A DNA stretch of 64,000 nt, taken from NCBI GenBank assembly GCA_020630695.1, contig JAHDIS010000007.1, positions 19,631-83,630 of the forward strand, read 5' to 3'. Made by a program: the position numbers and the translations under genes. The notes beneath the pieces were generated by a model. The model was given only the letters and a program-made list of their open reading frames with translations. It was not told the DNA's origin and searched no databases. This DNA is from Paracoccaceae bacterium. Its GTDB lineage: Bacteria; Pseudomonadota; Alphaproteobacteria; Rhodobacterales; Rhodobacteraceae. Below are positions 52,576 to 61,009 of the stretch, one piece after another. The first letter of the stretch is position 1, and each line of letters opens with the position of its first letter.

Positions 52576-53040
52576 ATGTCCAAACACGCTTTGGAGGAAG
52601 CCTCGGATAACGGGGCGACCGATCTGGAAGATCTGATCGGCTATAATCTCAAGCGCGCCTACATCATTGTACAATCCGGCTTTCGGGATGCGCAGGGCGA
52701 AGGTGGCTTTTCTCCGCGTGTCTTCACCGCGTTGGCGCTGACGGTCAAATTTCCCAACATCACCCAAAGTGCGCTTGCCCGAAAAATGGGAATTGAGCGA
52801 TCGGGACTGGTCGCAATCGTCGATGAACTCGAAAGCAAGGCGCTCCTTGCGCGGGCGCGTGTGCCGGGCGATCGCCGGGTACAGGCGCTTGTGCCAACAG
52901 AAGCCGGGCAACAGGCCTATGACGCGGCCATGGCATCCGTGCGCGCCCACGAGCAAGACGTGTTTTCGAATATGAGCGAGTCTGAAAAGAAGATGCTATT
53001 GGACCTGCTGCGGAAAGTTCGGAAAAACGAGGTTTCTTGA
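52576..53040 (+). CDS. MarR-family regulator
   Basis: The 154-aa winged-helix protein has FSPRVFTALALTVKFPNITQSALARKMGIERSGLVAIVDELE-type helices about 45-90 (here FPNITQSALARKMGIERSGL is the core), then the wing ARVPGDRRVQALVPTEAG and a dimerising C-terminal helix. MarR proteins near CoA-thioester genes often respond to the thioester. It faces the hydratase gene across 162 bp and converges on the crotonase gene with 15 bp between. An AGGAGA site precedes the ATG. Confidence 0.88.
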   Translation: MSKHALEEASDNGATDLEDLIGYNLKRAYIIVQSGFRDAQGEGGFSPRVFTALALTVKFPNITQSALARKMGIERSGLVAIVDELESKALLARARVPGDRRVQALVPTEAGQQAYDAAMASVRAHEQDVFSNMSESEKKMLLDLLRKVRKNEVS

Positions 53041-53055
53041 GGGTCCCACGCGCGG

Positions 53056-53838
53056 TTAGCGAAATTTTGGTGGGCGTTTTTCCAAAAACGCGCGCAACCC
53101 TTCCTTTGCCCCATCAGATGTCTGGGACATGGCGGCTGCCAGGCTTTCGGTGAAGAGCCCTTCTGCGCGGGGCATGTCCTGAATGCGCGGAATAGCCTGC
53201 ATCATCAGGTAGTTCGAGAACGGCGCGTTGTCCGCGATCTTGCGGGCCAGTTTCTGTGCCAGTGGCATGCCTTCGCCTGCCTCTACTGCGTAGTGCGCCA
53301 GTCCCAAGGGGACCGCTTGGTCTGCACCATAACTGCGACCGGTCAACATCATTTCCCGCATACGATCTGCCCCGATCAGTCGCCCGACGCGGACGGTGGC
53401 GCCACCGCCCACAAAAATGCCGCGCCGGCCTTCGGGCAATTGAAACCGGACGTCTGGTTCTGCGATGCGCACATGGGTCGATGCTGCGATTTCAAGACCG
53501 CCGCCAATAACCGCTCCGTTCAGAACAGAGATCACAGGCAGACCGCCAAATTCGATAAGGTCGGAAACCCTGTGCCAGTTGCGCGAATGATAAACGCCAG
53601 CGATTGGTTCGCGCTGTTCGTGTTCTGCCAGATCCAATCCGGAACAGAAGTGCCCGCCGCTGCCTGTCAGAATAACAGCGTTGATGCCCTCCGGCGGGTT
53701 TGAGAAGAAGGCGTCTAGCTCATCCACAAGCGCGTCGTTCATCGCATTGCGCTTGTCCGGTCTGTCAAAGGTCAGCGTGGCGATATCACCGTCCAACCGG
53801 ATTTGGATGACGTCTTTGTCTGCGGGTTTTTCCGACAT
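53056..53838 (-). CDS. Enoyl-CoA hydratase/isomerase (crotonase) family protein
   Basis: The 260-aa protein shows the oxyanion-hole motif GSGGHFCSGLDLAEH (about 58-72) and NGAVIGGGLEIAASTHVRIAE (about 105-125), with the first catalytic Glu in GGLEIA and a second in QLPEGRRG. Both crotonase glutamates appear to be present, which fits a true hydratase. It acts on enoyl-CoA thioesters; the acyl group is unknown. An AGGAAGG site precedes the ATG. The shared TTGTT-N7-GTAAC motif 30 bp upstream puts it under the MarR protein. Confidence 0.85.
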   Translation of the reverse strand: MSEKPADKDVIQIRLDGDIATLTFDRPDKRNAMNDALVDELDAFFSNPPEGINAVILTGSGGHFCSGLDLAEHEQREPIAGVYHSRNWHRVSDLIEFGGLPVISVLNGAVIGGGLEIAASTHVRIAEPDVRFQLPEGRRGIFVGGGATVRVGRLIGADRMREMMLTGRSYGADQAVPLGLAHYAVEAGEGMPLAQKLARKIADNAPFSNYLMMQAIPRIQDMPRAEGLFTESLAAAMSQTSDGAKEGLRAFLEKRPPKFR

Positions 53839-53867
53839 TTCTGGACCTTCCTGAGCGCACTTGTAAT

Positions 53868-53886
53868 TTGTTATAGTCTGTAACGG
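53868..53886. promoter_or_regulatory. Candidate MarR operator, copy 2
   Basis: TTGTT-N7-GTAAC recurs exactly, with the same spacing as at 52518, 30 bp upstream of the crotonase ATG. The left arm TTGTTAT matches the TTGTTAC half-site in six of seven bases. The rest of 53839-54048 has a TCCCGA/TCGGGA inverted repeat at 53965-53985 and no gene. Confidence 0.6.
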
Positions 53887-54048
53887 TTTTTCTGTATAGC
53901 GGATTGGTGGCAGCCTTTGCGCGAAAAGCGCGAATTATCTGCAGCTTTACGACGCAGCCTTTAATCCCGACAATAATCATCGGGACTGTTCGTCGCTCCG
54001 GTTCCAAGCTACATGAGGTCAATACCCACGTCAGGCACCGACAACGCA

Positions 54049-55671
54049 ATGGACAAGACACTCATTTCATGGAGCGCCCTATTGGTTGCAGCGATTTGCC
54101 TGCTGCCCATTGTCGGCGTAGTCGCGGCTGCTGCGTTTGGCAGTGTCGATACGCTGGTGCAGCTGACCCAGACAGTCCTGTGGCGCTACACCTGGACGAC
54201 ACTTGTTCTGGTCGTGCTGGTGGCAGCAGGCAGTATCGTTATAGGCAGCGTAACAGCGTGGTTGGTCGTCACGAGTGAGTTTCGTGGACGCCGCATTCTG
54301 GAAATTGCGCTGGTCGTACCGCTCGCATTTCCGGCCTATGTGCTAGCCTACGCCTATACTGACGTCCTTGATCATCCGGGAATCGTTCAAAGCACGTTGC
54401 GCGCGGTTATGGGATGGGGACCACGGGATTATTGGTTTCCTGAAATCCGATCGCTGGGCGGTGCAAGCCTGATGCTGACGCTGGTTCTGTACCCCTATGT
54501 GTATCTAATGGCGCGGACGGCGTTCATCTTGCAGGCCGCGACGCCATTTTATGCGGCCCGCTCTTTGGGACATTCGCCGCTTTGGGCTTTTGTGCGGGTT
54601 TCTTTGCCCATGGCTCGCCCCGCCATCGCCGCCGGCGCCTTGCTGGTTGTCATGGAAACCATCGCTGATTTTGGCACCGTTGCGCATTTCAGTGTCCAGA
54701 CCTTTGCAACCGGGATCTACACCAGTTGGTTTGGGTTGGGGGATCGCGGCGCCGCGGCGCAATTGGCGCTGGGCCTGCTGACCTTTGCACTGCTGGTTGC
54801 CGGGTTGGAGTATATGAACAGGGGCCGGGCCACCTATGCGACACGAGGGCGACAGGAAACTTTCGTTCGATTTCAGCTGACCGGCGGGAAAGCCCTGTTA
54901 GCGCAAATTGCCTGCGCCTTGCCTGTTCTGCTGGGGGTCGTTCTGCCTGTCGTTACCCTGTTCCTGATGGGTATGAGATCTGAACAGGACATTTTCAGCC
55001 CGCGCTATCTGAGGTTCATTCACAACTCGCTGATGTTAGCCGTGATTGCCGCGGTCCTGACCGTCGCAGCGGCGGTTATGCTGGGCACGTTCAATCGCGT
55101 GTATTCCGGGCGTGCATCGCTGGCAGCGCTGTTTGTTGGGCGGTTGGGCTATGCAGTGCCGGGCGGTGTGATCGCCGTAGGCTTGTTGGTGCCCTTTGCC
55201 AATTTCGACAACTGGTTGGATGCCCGGATGGAAAGCTGGTTCAACGTGTCGACCGGATTGCTGATTTCAGGATCTATCTGGCTGATGATTGCGGCCTACA
55301 TGATCCGATTTCTGGCAGCGGCCATCGGATCCTATGATAGCGGCCTTTCCACCGTGACGCATAATGTGGATGCGGCGTCCCGGGTGCTTGGCCGGACGGC
55401 TTGGGGTACTGTGCGCAGCATTCACCTTCCGGTGTTGCGGGGCAGTATTCTGACGGCCTTGCTGATCGTGTTTGTCGATACCGTAAAAGAGCTGCCTGCG
55501 ACCCTGATCCTGAGGCCGTTCAACTATGACACGCTTGCTGTGCAGGCGTTCAGATTGGCGTCTGATGAGCGATTGGAGGGGGCGGCCGTCCCGAGCCTGA
55601 TGATTGCAGCGATTGGGCTGCTTCCGGTCATCCTGCTATGCATGCGCATCGGAAACCGACAAGGCCGCTAA
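54049..55671 (+). CDS. Iron(III)-type ABC transporter permease (FbpB/AfuB family)
   Basis: The 540-aa membrane protein is a double permease with about twelve helices and two EAA loops (FYAARSLGHSPLWAFVRVSLP near 171-191 and DAASRVLGRTAWGTVRSIHLP near 443-463). The FbpB family imports ferric iron delivered by FbpA. The ATG at 54049 is taken; one at 54013 is possible, and neither ribosome site is good. It converges on the binding protein gene. No ATPase gene is adjacent. Confidence 0.85.
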   Translation: MDKTLISWSALLVAAICLLPIVGVVAAAAFGSVDTLVQLTQTVLWRYTWTTLVLVVLVAAGSIVIGSVTAWLVVTSEFRGRRILEIALVVPLAFPAYVLAYAYTDVLDHPGIVQSTLRAVMGWGPRDYWFPEIRSLGGASLMLTLVLYPYVYLMARTAFILQAATPFYAARSLGHSPLWAFVRVSLPMARPAIAAGALLVVMETIADFGTVAHFSVQTFATGIYTSWFGLGDRGAAAQLALGLLTFALLVAGLEYMNRGRATYATRGRQETFVRFQLTGGKALLAQIACALPVLLGVVLPVVTLFLMGMRSEQDIFSPRYLRFIHNSLMLAVIAAVLTVAAAVMLGTFNRVYSGRASLAALFVGRLGYAVPGGVIAVGLLVPFANFDNWLDARMESWFNVSTGLLISGSIWLMIAAYMIRFLAAAIGSYDSGLSTVTHNVDAASRVLGRTAWGTVRSIHLPVLRGSILTALLIVFVDTVKELPATLILRPFNYDTLAVQAFRLASDERLEGAAVPSLMIAAIGLLPVILLCMRIGNRQGR

Positions 55672-55674
55672 AGC

Positions 55675-55699
55675 AAAAGGCGCGCCAAATGGCGCGCCT
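55675..55699 (-). terminator. Terminator between the convergent iron transport genes
   Basis: AGGCGCGCC and GGCGCGCCT form a perfect 9-bp stem with loop AAAT (ATTT on the minus strand). On the minus strand it is followed by TTTTGC, so it ends the binding-protein gene, and it may also stop the permease transcript. Confidence 0.75.
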
Positions 55700-55726
55700 G
55701 CGTATTGTTTAATTTCAGAAGAACGT

Positions 55727-56740
55727 TCAGTTCCAGCCAGCCTGTGCCAGAATGCGCTGGGCGGTTTTGATGTTCTGGGCAATGTCGGATAACGGAATGT
55801 CGTCTTCCTTGAAGTCGCCCAAGGCCTGCACCGACTCGGCCAGTGGTGCGCCCTGAACAACCGGGTATTCGTCATTGCCAGCAGAGAAGTAATCCTGTGC
55901 CTGTTCCGAGGCGAGATACTCGAGAAACTTGATGGCGTTGTCCCTGTTCGGGGCATGTGTCGCGACCCCACCGCCTGAGATGTTGATATGGGCGCCGAAG
56001 TCATCCTGGTTGGGGAAAACCCAGCCAATGGTATCGATGCTGTCGGAAACGCCGGAAACATCACGGCGCAGCGCGCGGGCGAAATAGTAGGTGTTGGACA
56101 TCGCAATGTCGCACTCACCCGAAACGATCCCACGCAACTGGTCTGTATCACCGCCCTGTGGCTTGCGGGCAAAGTTGCCCACAACGGCCTCGGCCCAGTC
56201 AGCTGTGGCCTCTTCGCCCAAGTGTGCAACCATCGCAGCGACGATGTTCTGCGTATAGACGTTCGAAGACGACCGGATGCAAACCATGCCTTCGTACTCT
56301 GGCTTGGCCAGATCCTGATAGGTCATTGGCGGGTTTGAGACGTCGTTCTTGTCATAGAACAGGATCCGTGCGCGCTTGGAAAAGGCAAACCACTGGTTTT
56401 CGTCGTCCTGCAGATTTGCCGGAATCTTTGCCTCCAGCACGTCGCTGTCGATCGATTGCAAAAGCCCAAGTTCCTTGGCGCGTGTAATCCGCACCGTGTC
56501 CACGGTCATGAAAACATCAACTGGCGAGTTTTTGCCTTCAGCCGTCATGCGGGCAATCAATTCATCGGCCTTGCCTTCGATGCGGTTGATGGTGATGCCG
56601 GTTGCATCCTCGAAGTCGGAATAAAGACGTTCGTCTGTATCATAGTGACGGGATGAATAGAGGTTCACGACATTGTCTGCACTGGCTGCGCTGGCGGTGG
56701 CTGCAACGGCAATCGCGATGACAGATGTTAGGCTTTGCAT
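55727..56740 (-). CDS. Iron(III)-type ABC transporter substrate-binding protein (FbpA family)
   Basis: The 337-aa product has a signal peptide (cleavage after SAASA, about residue 21) and starts NVVNLYSSRHYDTDERLYSDFE, the FbpA/FutA pattern with Tyr residues that bind ferric iron. VDVFMTVDTVRITRA and AMSNTYYFARAL (the Tyr-Tyr iron ligand pair) are clear. It captures iron in the periplasm. It lies on the strand opposite to the permease, so each has its own promoter. No Fur, Irr or RirA box was recognised in its upstream region. Confidence 0.88.
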   Translation of the reverse strand: MQSLTSVIAIAVAATASAASADNVVNLYSSRHYDTDERLYSDFEDATGITINRIEGKADELIARMTAEGKNSPVDVFMTVDTVRITRAKELGLLQSIDSDVLEAKIPANLQDDENQWFAFSKRARILFYDKNDVSNPPMTYQDLAKPEYEGMVCIRSSSNVYTQNIVAAMVAHLGEEATADWAEAVVGNFARKPQGGDTDQLRGIVSGECDIAMSNTYYFARALRRDVSGVSDSIDTIGWVFPNQDDFGAHINISGGGVATHAPNRDNAIKFLEYLASEQAQDYFSAGNDEYPVVQGAPLAESVQALGDFKEDDIPLSDIAQNIKTAQRILAQAGWN

Positions 56741-57050
56741 CGGAGTATCCTGATTTTAGTAACTTACTGTTTTTGTCAATTACAGGAAATCCTGACAAGG
56801 GCAAGTCTTTCTGACAAAATTACTCAGAATAAATCCGTGCCGGAGAGTTCTGGTGAAAAAACAGTCTTGATCCGATGAGGCAGTCTCGACTAAAGAAATT
56901 GCAGGGACAGGCGATGGCGTCGCCGCCGATCCAGATCGGTTATTCCCAAACCCACCATCCTGAACGCCGGGATCTTGCTTTGCCGTTTTGCGGTGAGGGA
57001 AGGTTCCCCTTCGCTCCTCGCGCCTAAGCGGCTTGAACAGGAGACAAACG
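56741..57050. other. 310-bp divergent spacer between the iron-binding protein and creatinase genes
   Basis: No gene is seen. The left half is A/T-rich with TTACTGTTTTTGTCAATTACAG near the binding-protein start and could hold its promoter. The right half is GC-rich and has a GGCG-ATGGCGT-CGCC stem near 56909-56923 and a CAGGAGAC ribosome site for creatinase at 57038-57045. Confidence 0.5.
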
Positions 57051-58286
57051 ATGGACGGAACATCCAACCTGACACCAAACGCACTGCAGCGCCCTGATTT
57101 CTATCGGTTTCACCAAGGCGAAAAGACACTGCCTTTTGCTGATGCAGAATACGAAGCCCGCCTGAAAGGACTTCGGGCGATCATGGCCGAACGAGGGATC
57201 GACGCTTGTGTGCTGACATCGATGCACAACGTGTCCTACTACTCGGGCTTTCTGTACTGTGCCTTTGGTCGGCCCTATGCGCAGGTCGTGACGCCGACAG
57301 ACACGGTCACGTTCAGTGCAGGCATTGATGCGGCCCAGCCTTGGCGGCGGTGCTACGGCGACAACATCACCTACACGGATTGGCAGCGGAACAACTACTG
57401 GCGCGCCATTCGCTCTGTCACAGGACAGGGCAAGACAATCGGTTTTGAGGGTGACCACCTGTCCATCGCACAGATGGCTTTGCTGGATGATTTCCTGAAA
57501 CCGGCAAACAAGATCGATATTGCTCCGGCCACGATGACACAGCGGTTCCACAAATCGCCCGCAGAACTCGAACTGATCCGTGCAGGTGCGGCGACAGCTG
57601 ACGTTGGCGGCTATGCGATCCGAGATGCCATCAAGGCAGGCGCGCGCGAGATCGACGTGGCCATGGCTGGGCGTGATGCAATGGAGCTGGAAATTGCACG
57701 GCGGTTTCCCGATGCGGAATACCGTGACACATGGGTTTGGTTTCAATCAGGGATCAACACGGATGGTGCCCATAACCCGGTGACGGCGCGGGCATTGCAG
57801 CGCGGTGACATCCTCAGCCTGAACACGTTCCCGATGATTTCGGGCTACTATACAGCCCTCGAACGCACGCTTTTCGTCGAGACGGTTGATGACGCATCGC
57901 TGGCGGTCTGGGAAGCAAACGTCGCTGCCCACGAATACGGTATGAGCCTTCTGAAGCCCGGCGTGTCCTGCGCCGAGGTCACGCACAAGATCAACGACTT
58001 CTTTGCTGAGCGTGATCTGCTTCAGTACCGCACCTTTGGCTATGGTCATTCGTTTGGTGTGCTGAGCCATTACTATGGGCGTGAAGCAGGGTTGGAACTG
58101 CGTGAAGACATCGACACGGTGCTGGAGCCGGGGATGGTCATCTCGATGGAGCCGATGCTGACCATTCCGGAAGGCCAAGCCGGAGCAGGTGGCTACCGCG
58201 AACATGACATTCTGTTCATTACTGAAGACGGCAATGAGAATATCACCGGCTTCCCCTATGGTCCTGAACACAACGTCGTCGGCTAA
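57051..58286 (+). CDS. Creatinase (creatine amidinohydrolase)
   Basis: The 411-aa protein is a pita-bread-fold hydrolase closely like Pseudomonas creatinase: NVSYYSGFLYCAFGRPYAQVV, WFQSGINTDGAHNPVT with the catalytic His region, YRTFGYGHSFGVLSHYYGRE and the GGYREHDILFI end. It splits creatine into sarcosine and urea in the cytosol. The metal ligands of aminopeptidase P relatives are replaced, as in creatinase. The ATG at 57051 follows CAGGAGAC. It converges on a GlxA-type regulator gene. Confidence 0.9.
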   Translation: MDGTSNLTPNALQRPDFYRFHQGEKTLPFADAEYEARLKGLRAIMAERGIDACVLTSMHNVSYYSGFLYCAFGRPYAQVVTPTDTVTFSAGIDAAQPWRRCYGDNITYTDWQRNNYWRAIRSVTGQGKTIGFEGDHLSIAQMALLDDFLKPANKIDIAPATMTQRFHKSPAELELIRAGAATADVGGYAIRDAIKAGAREIDVAMAGRDAMELEIARRFPDAEYRDTWVWFQSGINTDGAHNPVTARALQRGDILSLNTFPMISGYYTALERTLFVETVDDASLAVWEANVAAHEYGMSLLKPGVSCAEVTHKINDFFAERDLLQYRTFGYGHSFGVLSHYYGREAGLELREDIDTVLEPGMVISMEPMLTIPEGQAGAGGYREHDILFITEDGNENITGFPYGPEHNVVG

Positions 58287-58296
58287 ATCAGCCGGT

Positions 58297-58339
58297 CCGC
58301 CGTACCTGCAAGCCGACTGGGCGTTAACGGGTACGGCGG
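58297..58339. terminator. 10-bp inverted repeat between creatinase and the GlxA-type gene
   Basis: CCGCCGTACC and GGTACGGCGG are perfect arms around a 23-nt loop in the 85-bp convergent spacer. It probably serves both transcripts as an end signal, although there is no T run on either side. Confidence 0.55.
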
Positions 58340-58371
58340 CGCCTGACTGGATGGGTTGACCCGGCCAGAAA

Positions 58372-59388
58372 TCAGCGGCGGCGCCCCTTTGTTCCATAAG
58401 GGGTTTCGCCGTAGCGGGCCTTGAAATGCCTGCTGAACAAATCGGTGGAATTGAAGCCAGCCGCTGTTGCCACTTCCATTACGGTCATATCGGTTTCCAC
58501 CAAAAGGGCGCGTCCGCGCTCTAGCCGGATGTTGCGATAGACCGTGGCTGGTGGCTCGCCCATCATGGATTGAAACTGACGCTCCATCTGGCGTCGCGAA
58601 AAACCGGCATTCTTCGCGAGATCATCCAGCGTCAGCGGGTCTTCGATGTTGGCGTACATCCCCTGGATCACCAAAAGCAGTTTGGGATTTCTTGAATCCA
58701 CAGCCGTCGCAATTGATGACCGTTGTTCCCGACGCCCTTTCAGATCAGGATCGTTCAAGCACATGTCGGCGACCAACACGGCAAAGTCCGTACCGTAGTC
58801 GCGGGCAATAATTCCCAGCATCATTTCCGTAGCGGCCGACCCGCCGCCACAGGTCAGCAGATCGCCATCTTCTTCAAACCGTTTGCGGGTGGGTTCGAGC
58901 ATGGGGAACGCTTCGGCGAAGCCGGGCTGGTTTTCCCAGTGGAGCGTGAACCTTTTCCCTTCGAGCAGACCAGCCCGGGCCAAACTGGCCGCCCCTGTAC
59001 AAATGCCGCCATGACGCCCGCCGAACCGCGCCCGTTTGCGAAGCTCTGCAATCGTGGAATCGCTGGCTGCTTCAAGGCCTGCATTGCCAGAACAGACAAA
59101 AAGATGGGCGGTGCGTTCAACCTCTGACAACGCGCCGTGCACTTCCATCGACAAACCAGAAGAGGACGGCACCGACTGGCCATCTTCGGAGACGACTTGC
59201 CAGCCATAGAGTGCCTTGCGGGACAGTTGGTTCGCGATGCGCAGTGGATCAAGTGCCGAACTGAATGCCAGCAAGGTAAAGCCGTCGAGCAACAAGAAGC
59301 TGAACCAGCGCGTATCGCGCGGGTTTTTCACAGGGAAGCTGAATGCACCGTCAGGTATGACAGGCTTTGGCTTGGGTTGCTTGGTCAT
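58372..59388 (-). CDS. GlxA-family AraC regulator with a DJ-1/PfpI-type domain
   Basis: The 338-aa protein has an N-terminal glutamine-amidotransferase-like sensor domain (about 25-210) with GGICTGAASLARAGLL (nucleophile-elbow Cys) and a C-terminal AraC DNA-binding domain (about 225-335) with LDDLAKNAGFSRRQMERQF and VATAAGFNSTDLFSRHFK. Such regulators sense quaternary amines and related compounds; one of them controls creatinase in Pseudomonas. It is the last gene of the puuD-nadX-phyH run and converges on creatinase. Confidence 0.87.
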   Translation of the reverse strand: MTKQPKPKPVIPDGAFSFPVKNPRDTRWFSFLLLDGFTLLAFSSALDPLRIANQLSRKALYGWQVVSEDGQSVPSSSGLSMEVHGALSEVERTAHLFVCSGNAGLEAASDSTIAELRKRARFGGRHGGICTGAASLARAGLLEGKRFTLHWENQPGFAEAFPMLEPTRKRFEEDGDLLTCGGGSAATEMMLGIIARDYGTDFAVLVADMCLNDPDLKGRREQRSSIATAVDSRNPKLLLVIQGMYANIEDPLTLDDLAKNAGFSRRQMERQFQSMMGEPPATVYRNIRLERGRALLVETDMTVMEVATAAGFNSTDLFSRHFKARYGETPYGTKGRRR

Positions 59389-59403
59389 GGCAGCTGACCG
59401 GGC

Positions 59404-60201
59404 CTAGCCGTGCCGCAAAACAGGGAACCAGTCTTCCCGTAGATGTTGGCCGGCTGTCATGTCATGGCCCGGAAAAGGAGGCGACGTGGGGCCAGGACGC
59501 TCGACATAGCGCGCATCTTCACCGACCAGCCGAAGTGAGAATGCCCTGCGGCGCGCGCTGGTTTCATTTCCACGAGCGCCGTGCAGCGTCATGAAATTGA
59601 AAGCAACGGCATCGCCGGGCTCCATCGTCCATTCCCGAACCTCCATGCCTTCTGCGTCCGGGTCAGGCACGGGGCGATACGCATCCTCATCCGGGTAGAA
59701 ACTTGTCTCGGCCAACCAGCGGGTAGGAAGAACAGGTCTGTCCCATTTGTGAGAGCCAACCACGCAGCGCAGCGAGGCGCTGTCCACCGGATCGAGTGGC
59801 GACCAGAAACTGATCGTGTGTTGACCTTCAACGAAGTAGTAAGGCCCATCCTGATGCCAAGGCGTCGGTTTGGATGTGCCGGGTTCTTTGACAAGCACAT
59901 GGTCGTGAAACATCTGCACCCGTTTGCTGCCCATCAGATCACCCGCCACATCGGCTGCGGGTGAGTTCTGAATGACCTCGGCGAATTCTGGAATGCGCTC
60001 CCAATTGCAGTAGTCATCAAAAAAACGACCGGCTTCGCCTTCTTTCAGGTTTTCCGCGGCATAGGGGCCGGGTGCCTCCATGTTGCGGGCGACTCCGTCA
60101 CGCAGTTGTTCCACATGGTCGCGAAACAGCCCTTTGACCAAAACAACGCCATCGCGCTGATAGTCGTCGATATGCTGCTGCGTCAGTAAAGGATGGGTCA
60201 T
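59404..60201 (-). CDS. Phytanoyl-CoA dioxygenase family (PhyH) oxygenase
   Basis: The 265-aa Fe(II)/2-oxoglutarate oxygenase has the HxD pair in PTPWHQDGPYYF (about 117-128), the distal His in TLHGARGNETSARRRAFSLR (about 205-224) and the downstream Arg for 2-oxoglutarate. PhyH enzymes hydroxylate small acids or amines. It lies 5 bp after nadX and 15 bp before the GlxA-type gene in one operon. The substrate is unknown; ectoine-like or amine compounds are possible. Confidence 0.85.
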   Translation of the reverse strand: MTHPLLTQQHIDDYQRDGVVLVKGLFRDHVEQLRDGVARNMEAPGPYAAENLKEGEAGRFFDDYCNWERIPEFAEVIQNSPAADVAGDLMGSKRVQMFHDHVLVKEPGTSKPTPWHQDGPYYFVEGQHTISFWSPLDPVDSASLRCVVGSHKWDRPVLPTRWLAETSFYPDEDAYRPVPDPDAEGMEVREWTMEPGDAVAFNFMTLHGARGNETSARRRAFSLRLVGEDARYVERPGPTSPPFPGHDMTAGQHLREDWFPVLRHG

Positions 60202-60206
60202 GGTGA

Positions 60207-61001
60207 TTACTCCGAGTCACGTCGTTTTGAGCATTGCGCGGCAAAGGCGCGGATGTCCATCAGGATGCTCAGAACGGTGGTCATAGAGGTTCGGGCATTC
60301 CCGGCGCTTGGCGCGTTTTCTATGTTGATTTCGAATTTGCAGACTGGCGATGTGACGCTGTAGCGATGCGTGTTGCCCGTCGCCTCGGGATCGGCGATCA
60401 GTTCCACTTGTAGCCTATCAAATCCTGCCCCGGCCAAGGCCAATGCGGCTACAACATTCGCGTTTTTGGGAAAGGCCAGCGTCGCTTCCCGGCCTGTTCC
60501 TTGAAAGAAGACATGGGGCTGACGCAGGTCTTTCATTGAGACGGATTCTTCTGCGCGCGATCCTGCCCAGGCCTTGGGCGGTTTGATCCCCTGATACGTC
60601 ACATCTACAGGGCCATCCGCCGAGCAGGCGCGCAGCAGATCCAACCCACCGATTGCACCGGACGGAAAAATCAACTGTGTGCCAGCGTTGTCTGCCGCTG
60701 ACTGCAAAGCCGACAACAATTCTTGGTCGGCAAGAGCACCCTGTGAAGCCAGCATGAGTGCCGTGCCGGATTGAAGGACGTCAACTGCATAGGTCTGAAC
60801 AGCGGAATGGCCTGCGCATTCAACGACCACATCCGGCTGGGCTGCAAGCAAAGCATCCAATGATTGGACCTGAGCAAGCCCTCGCGGCGCTTCAGGTATT
60901 GGAGAACGCGTCAGGGCCGTAACAGTGTTGAATGGATCTTCCACGAGTCGTTTGTGCAGTTCTCGGCCTATGCTGCCAAATCCGATCAATCCGATGTGCA
61001 T
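60207..61001 (-). CDS. nadX: L-aspartate dehydrogenase family protein
   Basis: The 264-aa enzyme starts IGLIGFGSIGRELHKRLVED (NAD motif GFGSIG), has VVECAGHSAVQTYAVDVLQSG (about 59-79) and IFPSGAIGGLDLLRA (about 110-124), as in NadX. It converts aspartate to iminoaspartate or oxaloacetate and ammonia, or the reverse. It is 8 bp after puuD. In a urate/amine operon it may act on a related amino acid; it need not serve NAD synthesis. Confidence 0.85.
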   Translation of the reverse strand: MHIGLIGFGSIGRELHKRLVEDPFNTVTALTRSPIPEAPRGLAQVQSLDALLAAQPDVVVECAGHSAVQTYAVDVLQSGTALMLASQGALADQELLSALQSAADNAGTQLIFPSGAIGGLDLLRACSADGPVDVTYQGIKPPKAWAGSRAEESVSMKDLRQPHVFFQGTGREATLAFPKNANVVAALALAGAGFDRLQVELIADPEATGNTHRYSVTSPVCKFEINIENAPSAGNARTSMTTVLSILMDIRAFAAQCSKRRDSE

Positions 61002-61009
61002 CTGCGCGC

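Noticed and set aside
56741..56800. Fur, Irr or RirA box before the iron-binding protein gene
   Set aside because: The A/T-rich stretch has no good match to a Fur box or to an Irr TTTAGAAN3TTCTAAA site.
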